From NCBI GenBank assembly GCA_947579605.1, contig OX388312.1, positions 3,596,001 to 3,660,000 of the forward strand: DNA of 64,000 nucleotides. The letters run 5' to 3'. This DNA comes from Athripsodes cinereus (lineage: Eukaryota; Arthropoda; Insecta; Trichoptera; Leptoceridae). The position numbers were made by a program, and so were the translations under genes. Position 1 is the first letter of the stretch, and each line of letters begins with the position of its first letter. The notes below the pieces were generated by a model, which did not search any database, was not told the DNA's origin, and saw nothing but the letters and a program-made list of their open reading frames with translations. Positions 17,571 to 28,734 of the stretch are shown here, piece after piece.

Positions 17571-18805
17571 AGGTCAACCGGGGCTTTTGCGTCTACGGGG
17601 TGAAGGCGTCTATTAAAATTATCAGATGAAACATTTATTCCAGAATTACTAAAGTCATCTCTTGATAATCTTTAGTACTAAAACTGGAAGCTTAGTGACC
17701 ATAGACTATATTTGACAGTTTTTATTCTTTATAATATGCCATATTAATTTTGGCACATCGTTCGGATTCTTCGTTAGTGACACATCAACTTTTCAACCCA
17801 TTATCATATCAGATTTTTTGCAGAAAATCGATATTATATAAATGTAAGTAGTTCTTTTATTTATTAAACTTTGTGTTTTCTTAATTATTTTATGTGATAA
17901 GCTTGATATTTTATGGCACCATGCATTTAAAAAATTTAAGATTAGGATTTCATTTTGGGGTTATTGCGTCTGTCTTATAGGGGCTATTGCAACTAGTGTA
18001 ACGCAATAGCCCCATATAAGGGATCCTAAACATTTTAATTAAGTGGTCGTTATATGTTTTTTTATTTATATTGTATTTTTTTTATTTTAATTAAAGTAAT
18101 CTATTGCAGGTTTTCCAAAATGTTGCGTAATTATCCAGATGAGGGCATCTTATCTTTAAAGAAAACTTAAAAATGTTTAATATTCAATAATATTTTTTTA
18201 TTTTACACCCAGTGAAACGAACTATTCGTATTTTTATGTTCTTTCGTGATAATTGATTGTTCTTGTTATAATAAAAATAATAAATACCCGACATTAAATA
18301 TGTTTTTTTTATTTTTAATCAATCCAATGAATTATTATGACATATGAACCTATGACAGCAAAATTGTTTGTCTCCCCTGAAATTTTGTATGGGGTATTTG
18401 CGTCTATGTATACTAGACGCTATAGCCCCGTATTTTTTTATTTGTTCGATTTGGTGAAACCTCGCACGGAATCAGATGTAAGAGATAATAATAAACAATA
18501 GAATTATATATGTAACAGAATGAATGGTCAAATATTGCTTCTAGCTTTGTCAGTTACATGATACTACCGAAAGATGCAATAACCCCAACTGGGGTTATAG
18601 CGTCTAAAAACCTCAACTTTTAAAAAATCATTATTTTTACCCAAAAATCGTGTACAACATAATAAGATGACATCAAAATATTAATCCCTAAAACACATGA
18701 GGTCTTGTATTATTACTCACAGTTTAATATGTCAAAAAGAAAAAATATTATAATCAACTAAAATTGGGATCAAAAGTATTGTGACGCAATAGCCCCGGTT
18801 GACCT
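17571..18805. mobile_element. TA-target TIR element with arrayed GGGGCTATTGCGTC motif, 1235 bp
   Basis: Ends AGGTCAACCGGGGCTTTTGC and (inverse) AGGTCAACCGGGGCTATTGC match at 22 of 23 bases and are flanked by TA on both sides (17569-17570, 18806-18807), as expected for Tc1/mariner/pogo-type insertion. GGGGYTATTGCGTCT-like motifs recur inside, in both orientations, at about 17957, 17980, 18001, 18391, 18414, 18573 and 18591. No transposase frame remains. Confidence 0.8.
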
Positions 18806-19081
18806 TAAGTAATTGTAAAATGTGTAGTGTAAGGATTTGATCATTTTACATAAGTAATATGTAATTTTATGATATACTCGTATACATAGAACTACTGAAA
18901 ATATCAAAATTTTAATAATCTCTTTTACTATGGCTGTGAGTTACAGAAGCAAAACCGCCACTCTTAATATTTTTTGTTTTTGTTTTTGAGGTGAATATTG
19001 TTTGTGATTTCTCATTCAAACCTCTAAAGATTGCAATAAGAAGACATTGAGAAAACCGCATACAATGATGAAACTTGTGTT
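18806..19081. other. No feature seen
   Basis: AT-rich sequence without coding potential or family match. Confidence 0.4.
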
Positions 19082-19215
19082 AGTTGGAAAAAATTGCGCC
19101 TTTGCCATAAACTGGCCCTCTATATATTGATTATATCTCATTTGAATGCATTTCTCTATAAAAGTGTATGCTTTGTGATCCATGTGAAGTAAATAGAATG
19201 AATATAGAAATAAAA
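19082..19215 (+). repeat. LINE-J-like 3' UTR tail, diverged
   Basis: TTGGAAAAAATTGCGCCTTT then TAAACTGGCCCTCTATATAT and AATAGAATGAAT align with the LINE-J tail. The middle (TTTGAATGCATTTCTCTATA) instead matches the variant at 63503-63720, so this belongs to a second subfamily. Confidence 0.6.
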
Positions 19216-19230
19216 TGAAAAATTCGCCTT

Positions 19231-20182
19231 GGACAGTAATCGCATTGTTTTTTCTAGTGCGAACCATATGCATAATAAATTGGTTTATGCAAATAGCTTC
19301 AGAGCATGTTATACCTACATTATATAATATTTTTGTAATATATATAGGACCTAGACGTTATTATGGCACACAAAAAAGTTAACAAATCCAATTTAGCAAT
19401 TAGGCATGCTGCATATTCCGAATATTGTTTTTGTGTTATGTCAGTCTTTCAGGCTGCCCATTGCGGGCCGCTCGCGAAAGCAAATTAAAGTTTTAGCTTG
19501 TAAGAAGTCCCCTGACATCTGAATATTCGGGCTAAGGGGAGAGTCTTCAATGTTTGTTGATTACATACTTGCAGGACGTAGCATGATAGACAAAATATAC
19601 ATGGACTTCTGAAATATTTTATATCCGCATATTATGTGACGGGGTTGTTCAACACATCACTAAATACAGAATCCAATGACCATAGATATTAATAAGAATT
19701 TATTAAATTGTCTAACCGTTTACACAGATTATGCATAATAATATATTCTTACTTTTTATAGTAAAACACAATAATTCTTGTACTTTTATGACAAGGAAAT
19801 AAATTGAAGACCTTATGTAAAAAAAATAACAACCTTATAATGTTATGTAAAGAAACATTTTAATGAAAATAAAAAATAAATATTTATGAAATGTATTAAT
19901 TTTTTTATTTTATTACTTATATTGCTTACATTATTTATTATAACAATTATCGATGATTCAATTTATTCATGATTAGCTTGTTTTTATCATATTTTTTTTC
20001 GTTTCTATTGACAAATGTGAACAATAATAGCGCAAAAACTTACATAACGACAAAAACAACTCTTATGTAACTATTCACTGTGTCGGTGTTTAGCTTGTAG
20101 AATTCCATAATAATAATTCCGGTGTTTAGCTTGTAGAATTCCATAATAAAATTAAAAAAAAAACAAAGGCTTTTTCTACTAT
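19231..20182. other. AT-rich DNA with a GC-richer patch
   Basis: A patch at 19440-19560 (CATTGCGGGCCGCTCGCGAA, GGGCTAAGGGGAGAGTCTTC) is unlike its surroundings but codes for nothing recognisable. At 20080-20150 a 37-bp unit (GGTGTTTAGCTTGTAGAATTCC) is repeated twice. It resembles the outer part of the palindromic repeat at 35141. Confidence 0.4.
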
Positions 20183-20355
20183 ATGAGTTCGTCGGTAGCC
20201 TGTAGTCTCGGCCTCCGGAACAAGGGATCCGTGGTTCGATTCCAGGTGCCGGCAAACTCCCCTTTCACGGCACAAGCTTTTAGCGTAGTGTGAAAGGTGT
20301 ATAAGGATGTATTTGAGCTTATAACGAAACCCAGATATCTTTTTTTTTTTTAAAA
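20183..20355 (+). repeat. tRNA-derived SINE-T1
   Basis: Starts GAGTTCGTCGGTAGCCTG, has the B box GGTTCGATTCC, then CAGGTGCCGGCAAACTCCCC, AAGGTGTATAAGG and a poly-T/A stretch. A short gap in the A-box half distinguishes it from the copies at 34210 and 55288. Confidence 0.8.
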
Positions 20356-20812
20356 GTCTGTTGTGTTTTGTAACTGCCTACTTGTTCTTTAATATTCAAC
20401 GTGCGTCCGGTTCAAACTTCATTTCTATCTATCTATACCAACACGGAAGTAGCCGGTTGAATTGCTGCATGTATTGATGTATGTTGGATGATTTATTCGG
20501 CACCGTTTAATGGAGCATCCATCTCAAGGGCGCGGGAAACTATATTGAAAGAGCGATGTTTTTAACTTCAATGATCATACAGATAGTCCTTGTGAGAGAC
20601 CATGTAATTAGATATTTTTCATCAGTATATAGTATGAACCTACTTACTTAGGTCGATAGATAAACATAGGTTTAGTCAAAAATTATTATAAATTATCAAA
20701 TAAAATAAAATAAATATTTATTTGATAATTTAAAATGAAGTGTTACAAAGTAAATGCCGATACAATTAATGAAATTGTTTTTATTTTTATGTAGGTTATT
20801 AATAAATTATGC

Positions 20813-20875
20813 AGATGGTCTGCCGGCTACCCCACTTGTGGGATATGCCTCGATGGTACAGTAGTAGTAGTAGGT
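20813..20875 (+). repeat. Rep-250 3' end fragment
   Basis: GGCTACCCCACTTGTGGGAT then GATGGTACAGTAGTAGTAG, immediately upstream of a LINE-X fragment in the same orientation. Confidence 0.75.
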
Positions 20876-20880
20876 ATTAA

Positions 20881-21175
20881 TAAATTGAGATGGTTTGGTC
20901 ATGTGGAACGAATGGAAGAGGAAAGAATGACAAGAGGATATACTTGTCTGAAAGAAAGGGTGTGAGGAAGCGCGGAAATCCGAGAACTACGTGGCTTGAT
21001 CACGTGGATCAAATTTTCAGGGATGGTTGCGTGTTAAGTAAGAGGAATCGGCGTGTATGTATCAGAAACTGTATGAATGTGGAGGAAGCGAAGGAAGTTT
21101 GTAAAGATAGATCTGTTTGGCGTTCCGTTCTCTTTGCCTACCCCACTTGGGACACGGCGTGAGGGTATATTATAG
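20881..21175 (+). pseudogene. LINE-X RT C-terminal fragment with 3' tail
   Basis: Encodes LRWFGHVER-like text with a frameshift, then VRKRGNPRTTWLDHVDQI, NRRVCIRNCMNVEEAKEVCK and DRSVWRSVLFAYPTWDTA, then stop and GGGTATATTATAG. This is the conserved C-terminus of a non-LTR reverse transcriptase, 5'-truncated. Confidence 0.8.
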
Positions 21176-21292
21176 TATAATACAGACGAGAGATTTAGAT
21201 ACCTAGGCAGTTTAGCTCTTATAATAAATATTATATCCTACTGAAACACAGGTTTGCCATAAGTAAGCTTAGGTTGGATACTTTAGCCATGA

Positions 21293-21405
21293 GACTTGTC
21301 ACCCATCCTGAATGTCTTGTTTTTTATTGACATGGAGAGGAAAATCTGCACATTTATTGCTTGCAGTTAGTTCCGTGGCTACCCCACTTATGGAATAGTA
21401 AATAA
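21293..21405 (+). repeat. Rep-250 3' half
   Basis: CACCCATCCTGAATGTCTTG, TGCTTGCAGTTAGTTCCGTG and GGCTACCCCACTTATGG; the tail is eroded. Confidence 0.7.
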
Positions 21406-21812
21406 TAATAACTAGATAATAAATAGCTTTGTCTAATAGTTGTGTACTTTAAACTATATAAAATTCTATTCAATTGCAGAACAGATGTAACATTCTTTGG
21501 TACCTTAAGTACCTATATTATTGTTTTGTGCCATAAATAGGTCATGTGTGTTGTTACTGAAATTCTATCGGCATACTTCCTAGCCTTATCTAGGACCATC
21601 AATACAATACACATTATTATGAGTTGTCTTTATATGGATTACAGATTCAATGTGAATATGCATTAGACACAAACTTACTGTTTAGAATCAAGGGCTATGT
21701 CTTCTTTAGTAGAATTATCAATCTTGGTGACAATTTGGTTTTGTAAACAATAAATCAACAGCCAATGTCATAAAAATTAGATACTCGTAATTATTATTAT
21801 TTATTAAATTAA

Positions 21813-22070
21813 ATCCCGTGGAGCGCCCGGTAAAGAATTGGTCTCCGACTCTTCCCCGTAAGTTTTCGAGTGTCCTGTAAAAGGCAGGTGTTCGAAAAAC
21901 TAAGACATTGTACATCTTAAATTCAGCGATGAGGTTTGCCACCCATCCTGAATGTCTTGATTATATATTGGAACGAAGAGGACAAGTTGCATGTTTCTTA
22001 CATGCAGTTGGTCTACTGGCTACCCCACTTGTGGGATATGCCGTGATGGTATAGTAGTAGATAGTAGATT
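21813..22070 (+). repeat. Rep-250, full length
   Basis: A good reference copy: CCCGTGGAGCGCCCGGTAAA at the 5' end, GTTTTCGAGTGTCCTGTAAA, GCCACCCATCCTGAATGTC, CTACCCCACTTGTGGGATAT, and the 3' end GATGGTATAGTAGTAG. ATTATTATTTAT occurs on both sides (near 21790 and 22068), a possible target duplication separated by 10 bases at the left. A weak B-box-like TTTTCGAGTGTCC is the only pol III hint. Confidence 0.85.
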
Positions 22071-22307
22071 ATTATTTATCGTGTCGAAACCCAGAAGAAA
22101 ACCAATCAAACTGATCTCCAGTACTGTGCAAAACGCACAGCAGATGGAGATGCGTCAAAAATATCTTCCATAGTGCATGTGACAGAGCACAATGGACACT
22201 CGCAACAAGTGTGGCATGGTCTGTGCTGCACCACAGTCACATGCTCCGGATTCGTCCTGTAGGAAGCCCCATCGTTCTCTATTGTCGCGGCAGTTTCCTA
22301 CACCAGA

Positions 22308-22454
22308 GCCCGTAGACAATTTGTACTTGGCGATCGCCTACAAACGAATTTTCGTCAATAACTGCAACAATAACGCATAATTATACGGTACGTGTAGGTA
22401 GATTGTCGAAAAGTTCGCCAGTAGACGATCGCTAAGTACAAATTGTTTACGGGC
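22308..22454. mobile_element. MITE-B copy 2
   Basis: Ends GCCCGTAGACAATTTGTACT and AGTACAAATTGTTTACGGGC are inverted. The interior CGGTACGTGTAGGTAGATTG is the reverse complement of the copy in PEX6 intron 3. Confidence 0.75.
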
Positions 22455-23396
22455 TCAATTTGTTTACGGGCGTATCTCAGTCGATTTAGGGTTTACTCGA
22501 TACTCGTAATGCTCAATGTAAATGACGAGCATAGTCAAAACTGAAAAGAGCATTGAAGTATAGCAAAACATAAAAAAGTCGTTGCATTGTAAGATCATTG
22601 ATGAAGAATGCACAGAAATAAGACACATAATTCAAAAACGACTGCATCCAAAGTTGACTGCAACGCTGTATTATTATTGGTCACAGTTTAGCTTGTAGCA
22701 GTCGACCAATAAAAACACGTGAAATTATTATTTATGGTAATAATTTTTTTCGTTCCGTATTTGAAACACAGAATAGGTACGTGAATTTTTTAAATAATCG
22801 GTTCATTTGTTGCTGTGCTTTGATGATTAGAAGGACGCAAGCCAAGCTGTAAGTCTGAAATTTTCACAGTTATTTGATTTTCTAGCCTTGGATCAATTAT
22901 TGTGCACTCATGGTTCAATAATTAGTTGAATGCAAACGTAATCAGACGAATTGACTTTTACTACAACATTATCTCGGCATTTCCCACAAGTGGGGTAACT
23001 AGTAGAACTGCATATAGGTGATAAAATAAAATCATTTCCTCTCATTGAATATACCATCTGTCTCCTAAACCTCTTTCCCTTTTGCATGTTCATGCTGAAA
23101 TATTATAATGTTCCACTTTTTTATTATTATTTTATGAGCCTAGTGCTTTGTTGCTTGCATGTGCGTTTTTATTTTTGCTTTTCTTTGTTATGTTTTTATT
23201 ATACACGTATTTTTTATTTTATTTTATCTTAGGCAATCAAACAGTTAAACAGCGAACATTACAAAATGGGAGTTACATAATTAATAAACCAAAACAATTA
23301 CAGGTTTTTAGTTGGCACATAATACATATTTTATAAGTGGAAAAAGTGTTATTATTTAAAGAAGGCATAATAAATTAATATGATTCTTATCAAGAC
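22455..23396. other. AT-rich DNA; one Rep-250 fragment
   Basis: A Rep-250 tail remnant lies at 22968-23025 (minus; GGCATTTCCCACAAGTGGGG). Otherwise no gene or repeat was recognised. Confidence 0.45.
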
Positions 23397-23605
23397 TACT
23401 ACTACTACTACACCATCACGGCATATCCCACAAGTGGGGTAGCCAGCAGACCAGCTGCATATAATAAACATGCAAGCTGTCTTCTCCGTGCCAATATAAA
23501 ATCAAGACATTCAGGATGGGTGGCAAACCTCATCGCCGAATTTAAGATGTAAAATGTCTTATTTTTTCGAACACCTGCCTTTTACAAGACACCTGCCTTA
23601 TCAAG
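23397..23605 (-). repeat. Rep-250, 3' four-fifths
   Basis: ACCATCACGGCATATCCCAC, AGCAGACCAGCTGCATATAA and TTCAGGATGGGTGGCAAACC are near consensus, ending in CCTTTTACAAGACACCTGCC. It is a young-looking, 5'-truncated copy. Confidence 0.8.
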
Positions 23606-24064
23606 ACTATGTATTTTATTTTTGTAGAAAAAAAATTGAAACAAATAATGAAGCGCTCATGAAGTAGGAAAAGAGAAGAGATGGAACTCCATTACAGCAG
23701 AGTCAGCCTCTTATTAAAATGTCGAATATTTCGCACGTATAACCGTATATTATTCATTTTTTTTTAACAATTTTGTATCTTATTTTATAATTATAACATG
23801 ATTAATGTTATATTGTCTGTTAAACTCTCGTTTCTTTAGTCTAATTGTTTTGTGTCTTTTTTGTAACAGAACTTTCCTTTGTTTACATGTTTTGTATGTA
23901 CAGAGGTTTAACATGTAAAAGGCTTTGGCCGTAAATATTTGTAAATAAAAATAAATAAAAATAAAATACTGCTTATTTATGGTTTAAATGTGTCTACATA
24001 TATTTATTTCTATTATTTCTGTTCATATACTTATGTATGTTTCTTTAATTTTAATTTTATTATC
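23606..24064. other. AT-rich DNA, nothing recognised
   Basis: Ends in A-rich AATAAAAATAAATAAAAATA near 23945, possibly the tail of an unknown retroelement upstream. Confidence 0.35.
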
Positions 24065-24210
24065 GGGTTAGTTGGAAGACATCGCATTCTAGCGATAAAC
24101 TCGCTCTCTGTACATTGAATTGTATACTTAACTGATATTTTTATGATACTTTGTATTGATTTGAAATATTCTAACCAATGGACAGTGAAGAATAAAATAA
24201 AAAATAAATA
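24065..24210 (+). repeat. LINE-J 3' UTR tail
   Basis: GGGTTAGTTGGAAGACATCG, AGCGATAAACTCGCTCTCTG and GACAGTGAAGAATAAAATAA match the tail at 31750-31895. Confidence 0.75.
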
Positions 24211-24213
24211 AAT

Positions 24214-24362
24214 TAACATGCAATTTGCCTCTCAGTGGCAATAAAAATAAGTCATTCAGGATGGGTGGCATACCTCGTCACTGCTGAATTTAAGATAATA
24301 CGTTGAACACCTGTCTTTTTCAGGGCACTCGAAAATTTATAGAAAATATTGTGAGACCCGTG
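24214..24362 (-). repeat. Rep-250 internal fragment, diverged
   Basis: TTCAGGATGGGTGGCATACC and GAACACCTGTCTTTTTCAGG; both ends are lost. Confidence 0.6.
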
Positions 24363-24619
24363 AGATGTATTATTTTTTGGGGACTCTGCGGAACTGGGAG
24401 ATGGAAGAAGTATTAATGATGTGATGATATGGAACTGATATCATAATGACGGCGGGTGACGGAAATATAATAACATATATACATATTTCTTTATTCTTCC
24501 AGATTGTAAAATGCATTTTTTTTTAAATGTGCAATTCTTCGTCAGCCGGGTCCCCCGCCCACTGACGTGGTAGGATCGGAGATGCCAACACTGGCATAGG
24601 TGGTATTATACTAGAGAGA

Positions 24620-25038
24620 ATGGGCCACTTGCAGAATTTTTTTTTATTACATAAAATTGTAAATTAGTATAAAAGAAACACAACCACAATTTATTTTATT
24701 TTTTCTTGCACTATTTTCTTAGTTATTAGCTTTTAAAAATTGGATTTTCTCGGAATGATCAAAAACGATATGGCGGCGCTGTGACGTCACGGAGTCCCAT
24801 GTTTGTATGAGATTATAATCTGTGGTTGCGAAAGTTACTATGATTCACGGGACTCCGTGACGTCATCAGCTGTTTAGAGTGTTTTGACAAACGTCAAAAA
24901 TTTTGGGTTTTATTTTTGGAAATTCTTCATAATTTAGATATTTAAAAAATTTTAACTAACATATTTGTGTTTTCCGACCTCAAATTTACTGAATTCGATC
25001 ATTTTTATTAAAATCCCCCACGACTGCAAGTGGCCCAT
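24620..25038. mobile_element. MITE with 15-bp TIR and paired CRE-like sites
   Basis: ATGGGCCACTTGCAG (24620-24634) and CTGCAAGTGGCCCAT (25024-25038) are exact inverses. Inside, GTGACGTCACGGAGTCCC and GGGACTCCGTGACGTCA form a second inverted pair around 24781-24870. No ORF, and no clear target duplication. Confidence 0.7.
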
Positions 25039-25477
25039 GTCACCTAAACGGATAAATAGGAGTCCTTGGACTCCTGCAATATTCGAGAAATAAAGTTATT
25101 TCAACATATTATAATTCTTCTAGATTTTCGAATAAAATACGAATAATACTCGTTATATTCAGGAATAGCTAGAGTGGCAAAGGTTACCGTCAAATTTAAA
25201 TATTATGTAATTATGTAGCTATTTTGTAAAGATTGTACACGTTAGATAACCACCAACAGTGCCTATAGAACAAAACCATTTATTAGCCTTGAAGATCGTT
25301 AATTTTTGGGGGTCTAAAGGTCTGCCTATAGTCTATGATTCTATCTATGGTCACCGGAAACATTATAGTAGTACTAAGTAGCATTACGTACAAAAAAATT
25401 ATCAACAACTAGCAAATATTCAAAATGAGCATTTGCCCAGGGCGATAAATTTTCCGAATCTCGATTTATCCATATAT
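25039..25477. other. AT-rich DNA, weak Rep-GC trace
   Basis: GGATAAATAGGAGTCCTTGG and ACTCCTGC at 25056-25078 recall the Rep-GC family. Otherwise nothing is seen. Confidence 0.35.
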
Positions 25478-25660
25478 CTATACCATCACGGTATATGCCA
25501 CTAGTGGCGCAGCCAGCTGACTAATTGCATGTTAGAATAAAAAATAAACATGCAATTTGTCCTCCCTGTGCCAATAAAAAATAAGATTCATGATGGGTGA
25601 TAAACATTCAAAATGGGTGGCACTCCTCATCGCTGAAGAGAAAATGTTAAATTCCTTGTT
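25478..25660 (-). repeat. Rep-250 with internal duplication
   Basis: ACCATCACGGTATATGCCAC is followed by two overlapping versions of the TTCAxGATGGGTGxxA block (25575 and 25608), so the copy carries a local duplication. Confidence 0.65.
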
Positions 25661-26027
25661 CATCGCTGAACTGAAAATTTTTCGTTAACTAAAATATACA
25701 TATAAGTAATTAAACCTTTTTTTCTCTCGGCTATCCATCCGTTATCCAGTGACTTGAGAACCATTTCTGTTACATTTGACCTAATTTCAAGCATTGTATA
25801 TGAGTCACAACACTAACAGCTCACAACAAACCCGATAGACTCAACTATGTAGCGTATTTTCTCCCCAAAGCACGAGCAACGCTCAATTTTGGGGAGTAAT
25901 TGTATTAGGATAAATAAATGTATTATTTTATTGTACGATTATTGTAAGTGATATTTGTGATTAAACTATTATTATTATTATTATTATCAATGTTAACGTT
26001 GTCAATGAAAACAAAACCAAACCACGC

Positions 26028-26310
26028 TATAAAAATACACGCGACTTCATCGACAACTCGGTTAGATTTTGTTTAATTGTAACGTTCTTAACTCCCACTA
26101 ATACACATTTAAATGTTCAAATTTCGAACTGTTTATTCCAAATACATGCACAGTATCAGTGGCGTGCTTCCTATACATGCAAAAGCACCGCATATACCTG
26201 TGGTGGTGCACTTTTCATACACGCCAGACAACAAAGTATGCTTTAATACCTGCCCAACAAACACACCGGAAATATGGAACTCAGGTTTGAAGTTCTTAAA
26301 CAAAAATTAG
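26028..26310 (+). other. Candidate TATA-box transcription unit with a 65-residue ORF (weak)
   Basis: TATAAAAA (26028-26035) lies about 30 bases ahead of a possible initiator (TCGACAACTCGG), followed by an ATG at 26113 opening 65 codons (MFKFRTVYSKYMHSISG to LKFLNKN). The peptide has no recognised domain. It could be chance or the edge of a mobile element. It is recorded because promoter and ORF are spaced as in a real gene. Confidence 0.15.
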
Positions 26311-26329
26311 AAGATCGGGGAATTTTCTG

Positions 26330-26550
26330 AATTCCGTAGGGTGGCGAAGAGGTTGTATTCATCAGAAAGGGGGGGTGTGGGAAAACGTCTAAAAACTACG
26401 TAGCTTGACTAAGTGGATGAAATTTTCAAGGACAGTTGCGGGCTCAGAAAGATGAATCGGAGAAATTGTACGATTGTGGAAGAAGTGAAAAGAACGTTGT
26501 GTCCTCTCTGCCTACCCTACATGAGATACGTCGTGAGGGTATAATACAGT
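26330..26550 (+). pseudogene. LINE-X RT C-terminal fragment, decayed
   Basis: TTGTATTCATCAGAAAGGGG, ACTACGTAGCTTGACTAAGT, GATGAATCGGAGAAATTG and the tail CTGCCTACCCTACATGAGAT then GTGAGGGTATAATA track the family with several frame breaks. Confidence 0.65.
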
Positions 26551-26555
26551 CTAAT

Positions 26556-27164
26556 GGAGAATATTCTTCTACTTAATTGTAAAAATTAGGAGCAATAAGA
26601 AAAAAGGTCCACCAAAAAATATATATTTTTATTCAACACGAAAGCGCGAACAATGTTTAAAATATAGTCCCGCCACTGCACAATACAAAGGTAGATAATA
26701 TCATTCCAATTTTAAATGAGAATGTTTTCTATCACTATTATTAACTGATCACAGCAAGTGGCGCTACTTTCGTCAATATCATATTAAATTTTTTAGTTCC
26801 ATTGATAAATTAAGATATTGTTGGTCTAATAGTATTTGTTAGGTATATAATTTCATTTGAATTTGACAAGTGGAACTAGTTCTTTGATGCAATCCACGTG
26901 TTGATACTGCTGAGCGGTGCAGACAAATTTACAGCTAATTTCCTTATTATGATCAAATTAAATAGATCAAATTCGTATGTCCTATTTATAGATTACATTT
27001 GAATTGGTTGTATTTACGTCAAATTTAAGGCCAACTTCTTTTTTCTTTGAATTTAATATATTATGTAATAGAGGTGTTTTGATGTTTTAAATTTTGCGAT
27101 CAAAGATATTTTACAAGTGCAATTCTTATCAAAATACAAGCAATAATATGCTTTTCGCCGTGGC
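26556..27164. other. AT-rich DNA, nothing recognised
   Basis: No coding or repeat signal. AAGTGGCGCTACTTTCG near 26758 is the only GC-richer spot. Confidence 0.4.
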
Positions 27165-27555
27165 GATAAGATCTTAATTCCTATGAAAAGGGTACGCGGA
27201 AATATATTAGGAAAATGAGCGGATGATGTGAGACGAGTGTTGTGGATAGAATACGTGTAAACAAGTAACGATGGTTTGGACATGTTGAGCGAATGCACGA
27301 TGAAAGGATGACGAAGAGGATGTGTTTATCTGAAAGACGGAGTGTGAGGAAGTGCGGTCGTCAAGAACCACGTGGATCAAATCCTTAAATATTGCCGCGT
27401 GTTGAGTAAAAGAAATCGGTGTGCATGTATGAGAAACTGGATGAATGTGGAGGAAGCGAAAGATGTATGCAAGGGTAGATCTATATGGCGTTCCGTTCTC
27501 TCCGCCTACCCCACCTGGGACATGGTGTGAGGGTATAGCTAGATAGATAGATAAT
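27165..27555 (+). pseudogene. LINE-X RT C-terminal fragment with tail
   Basis: GGTTTGGACATGTTGAGCGA, GATGTGTTTATCTGAAAGAC, ATGAGAAACTGGATGAATGT and CTACCCCACCTGGGACATGG, ending GGGTATAGCTAGATAGATAG. Frameshifts break the reading frame. The tail repeats show the 3' end of the element. Confidence 0.8.
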
Positions 27556-27914
27556 CTATAGTAATATTATATCTATGACAGGTACCAACAATAATGATTG
27601 CTAATTATGCTCTTATTTATTTATTGTATAAATGAAACAATGAACAGCATTACAGTAAAAAAAAACTTTTCGCTGTCATTGTACGTAAACAATCAAGACA
27701 ATAATAAAATATAACAGATAAATACAGACACATATAAATTCTATGACACAAATATACAAGAAAAAGGAATACCTATTGACCATGTTAGTAATATCTAATT
27801 TTAATTCGCTAAGTATTATGTGGATCAAAATATTGATCCAAGGGGAAGTCCATGGGCCGAAGCAAATTGGAACCTCTCCTTGAGATTAATCTTGATTCTT
27901 GAATTATCCTCTCA

Positions 27915-28010
27915 TTCATACCATCACGGCATTTCTCACAAATCGGCTAGCCAGCGGACCAGCTGCACTCAATAAATATGCAAGTTGTCCTATCCGTTTG
28001 CCGATAAAAG
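27915..28010 (-). repeat. Rep-250 3' part
   Basis: ACCATCACGGCATTTCTCAC, AGCGGACCAGCTGCACTCAA and CAAGTTGTCCTATCCG. Confidence 0.65.
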
Positions 28011-28469
28011 TTAAAACAATTTATATTTAATACCGCCATAGTAAGTTAGAGGTATATTCTATATTATATGAATGCATGTAATATGCAAAAACACAGCTAT
28101 TACCATAATTACTGTATTATGTTTTTCTAAATTCAAGCATAAGTAACAAAAACAATAAATAACTACACCTATGTATGTACCTTATAATGATGCATAACAA
28201 ATAGTATAATACCTAGTATTTGTATAAATACTGTAATGCACTATACGTCATAACATTAATATTGTTACACGTGTTAATATGTAGTAGGTATGTTATATGT
28301 AGTTAGGTATTATATTGTAGATATATAGGTATAATTATACAGTGATTCCATAGGTAATATTTTATTATATGTATGTATCAAGTATCAATCAGATTATAAG
28401 TGAGGGGTATAGAAACAAAGTCACATCACATCAATACTACAACATTGAAAATGAGAAAACAGTACATTG
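28011..28469. other. Very AT-rich DNA, nothing recognised
   Basis: Dense ATA/TAG text with many short TATGTAGT-like words. No gene. Confidence 0.4.
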
Positions 28470-28690
28470 GATAAATTATTGAAACAAGCGTTTGGTTCTA
28501 CTATGGATTAAACGGAATGACTGTTTAGAGCAGCACAGGACAGGGAGGTTGAAGCCGGAGTGATCGCCAACGTCAGGGGGACCTGACATGGCACAGATAG
28601 AAGATAGATTAAACAACGCAAGACAGGCATCTATCGACTTTTTAGGTTCAATTATTTACTGTGTCGTTGCTTAGACGAAATTAAATGATC
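28470..28690 (+). repeat. Mixed fragment: edge of the palindromic repeat and a possible RT tail
   Basis: TATTGAAACAAGCGTTTGG and TACTATGGATTAAA match the outer arm of the palindromic family (see 35141). Between 28530 and 28620 a GC-richer piece (GACAGGGAGGTTGAAGCCGG) reads like the last codons of a LINE RT (AQDRxxW-type), but it is too short to be sure. Confidence 0.35.
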
Positions 28691-28734
28691 AAATAAAATA
28701 AAATAAATATTTATTATTTTGTTTTGTGTTACTG

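Noticed and set aside
18001..18430. Regulatory operator array
   Set aside because: The repeated GGGGCTATTGCGTC words also form the TIRs with TA target sites, so a transposon explains them better.
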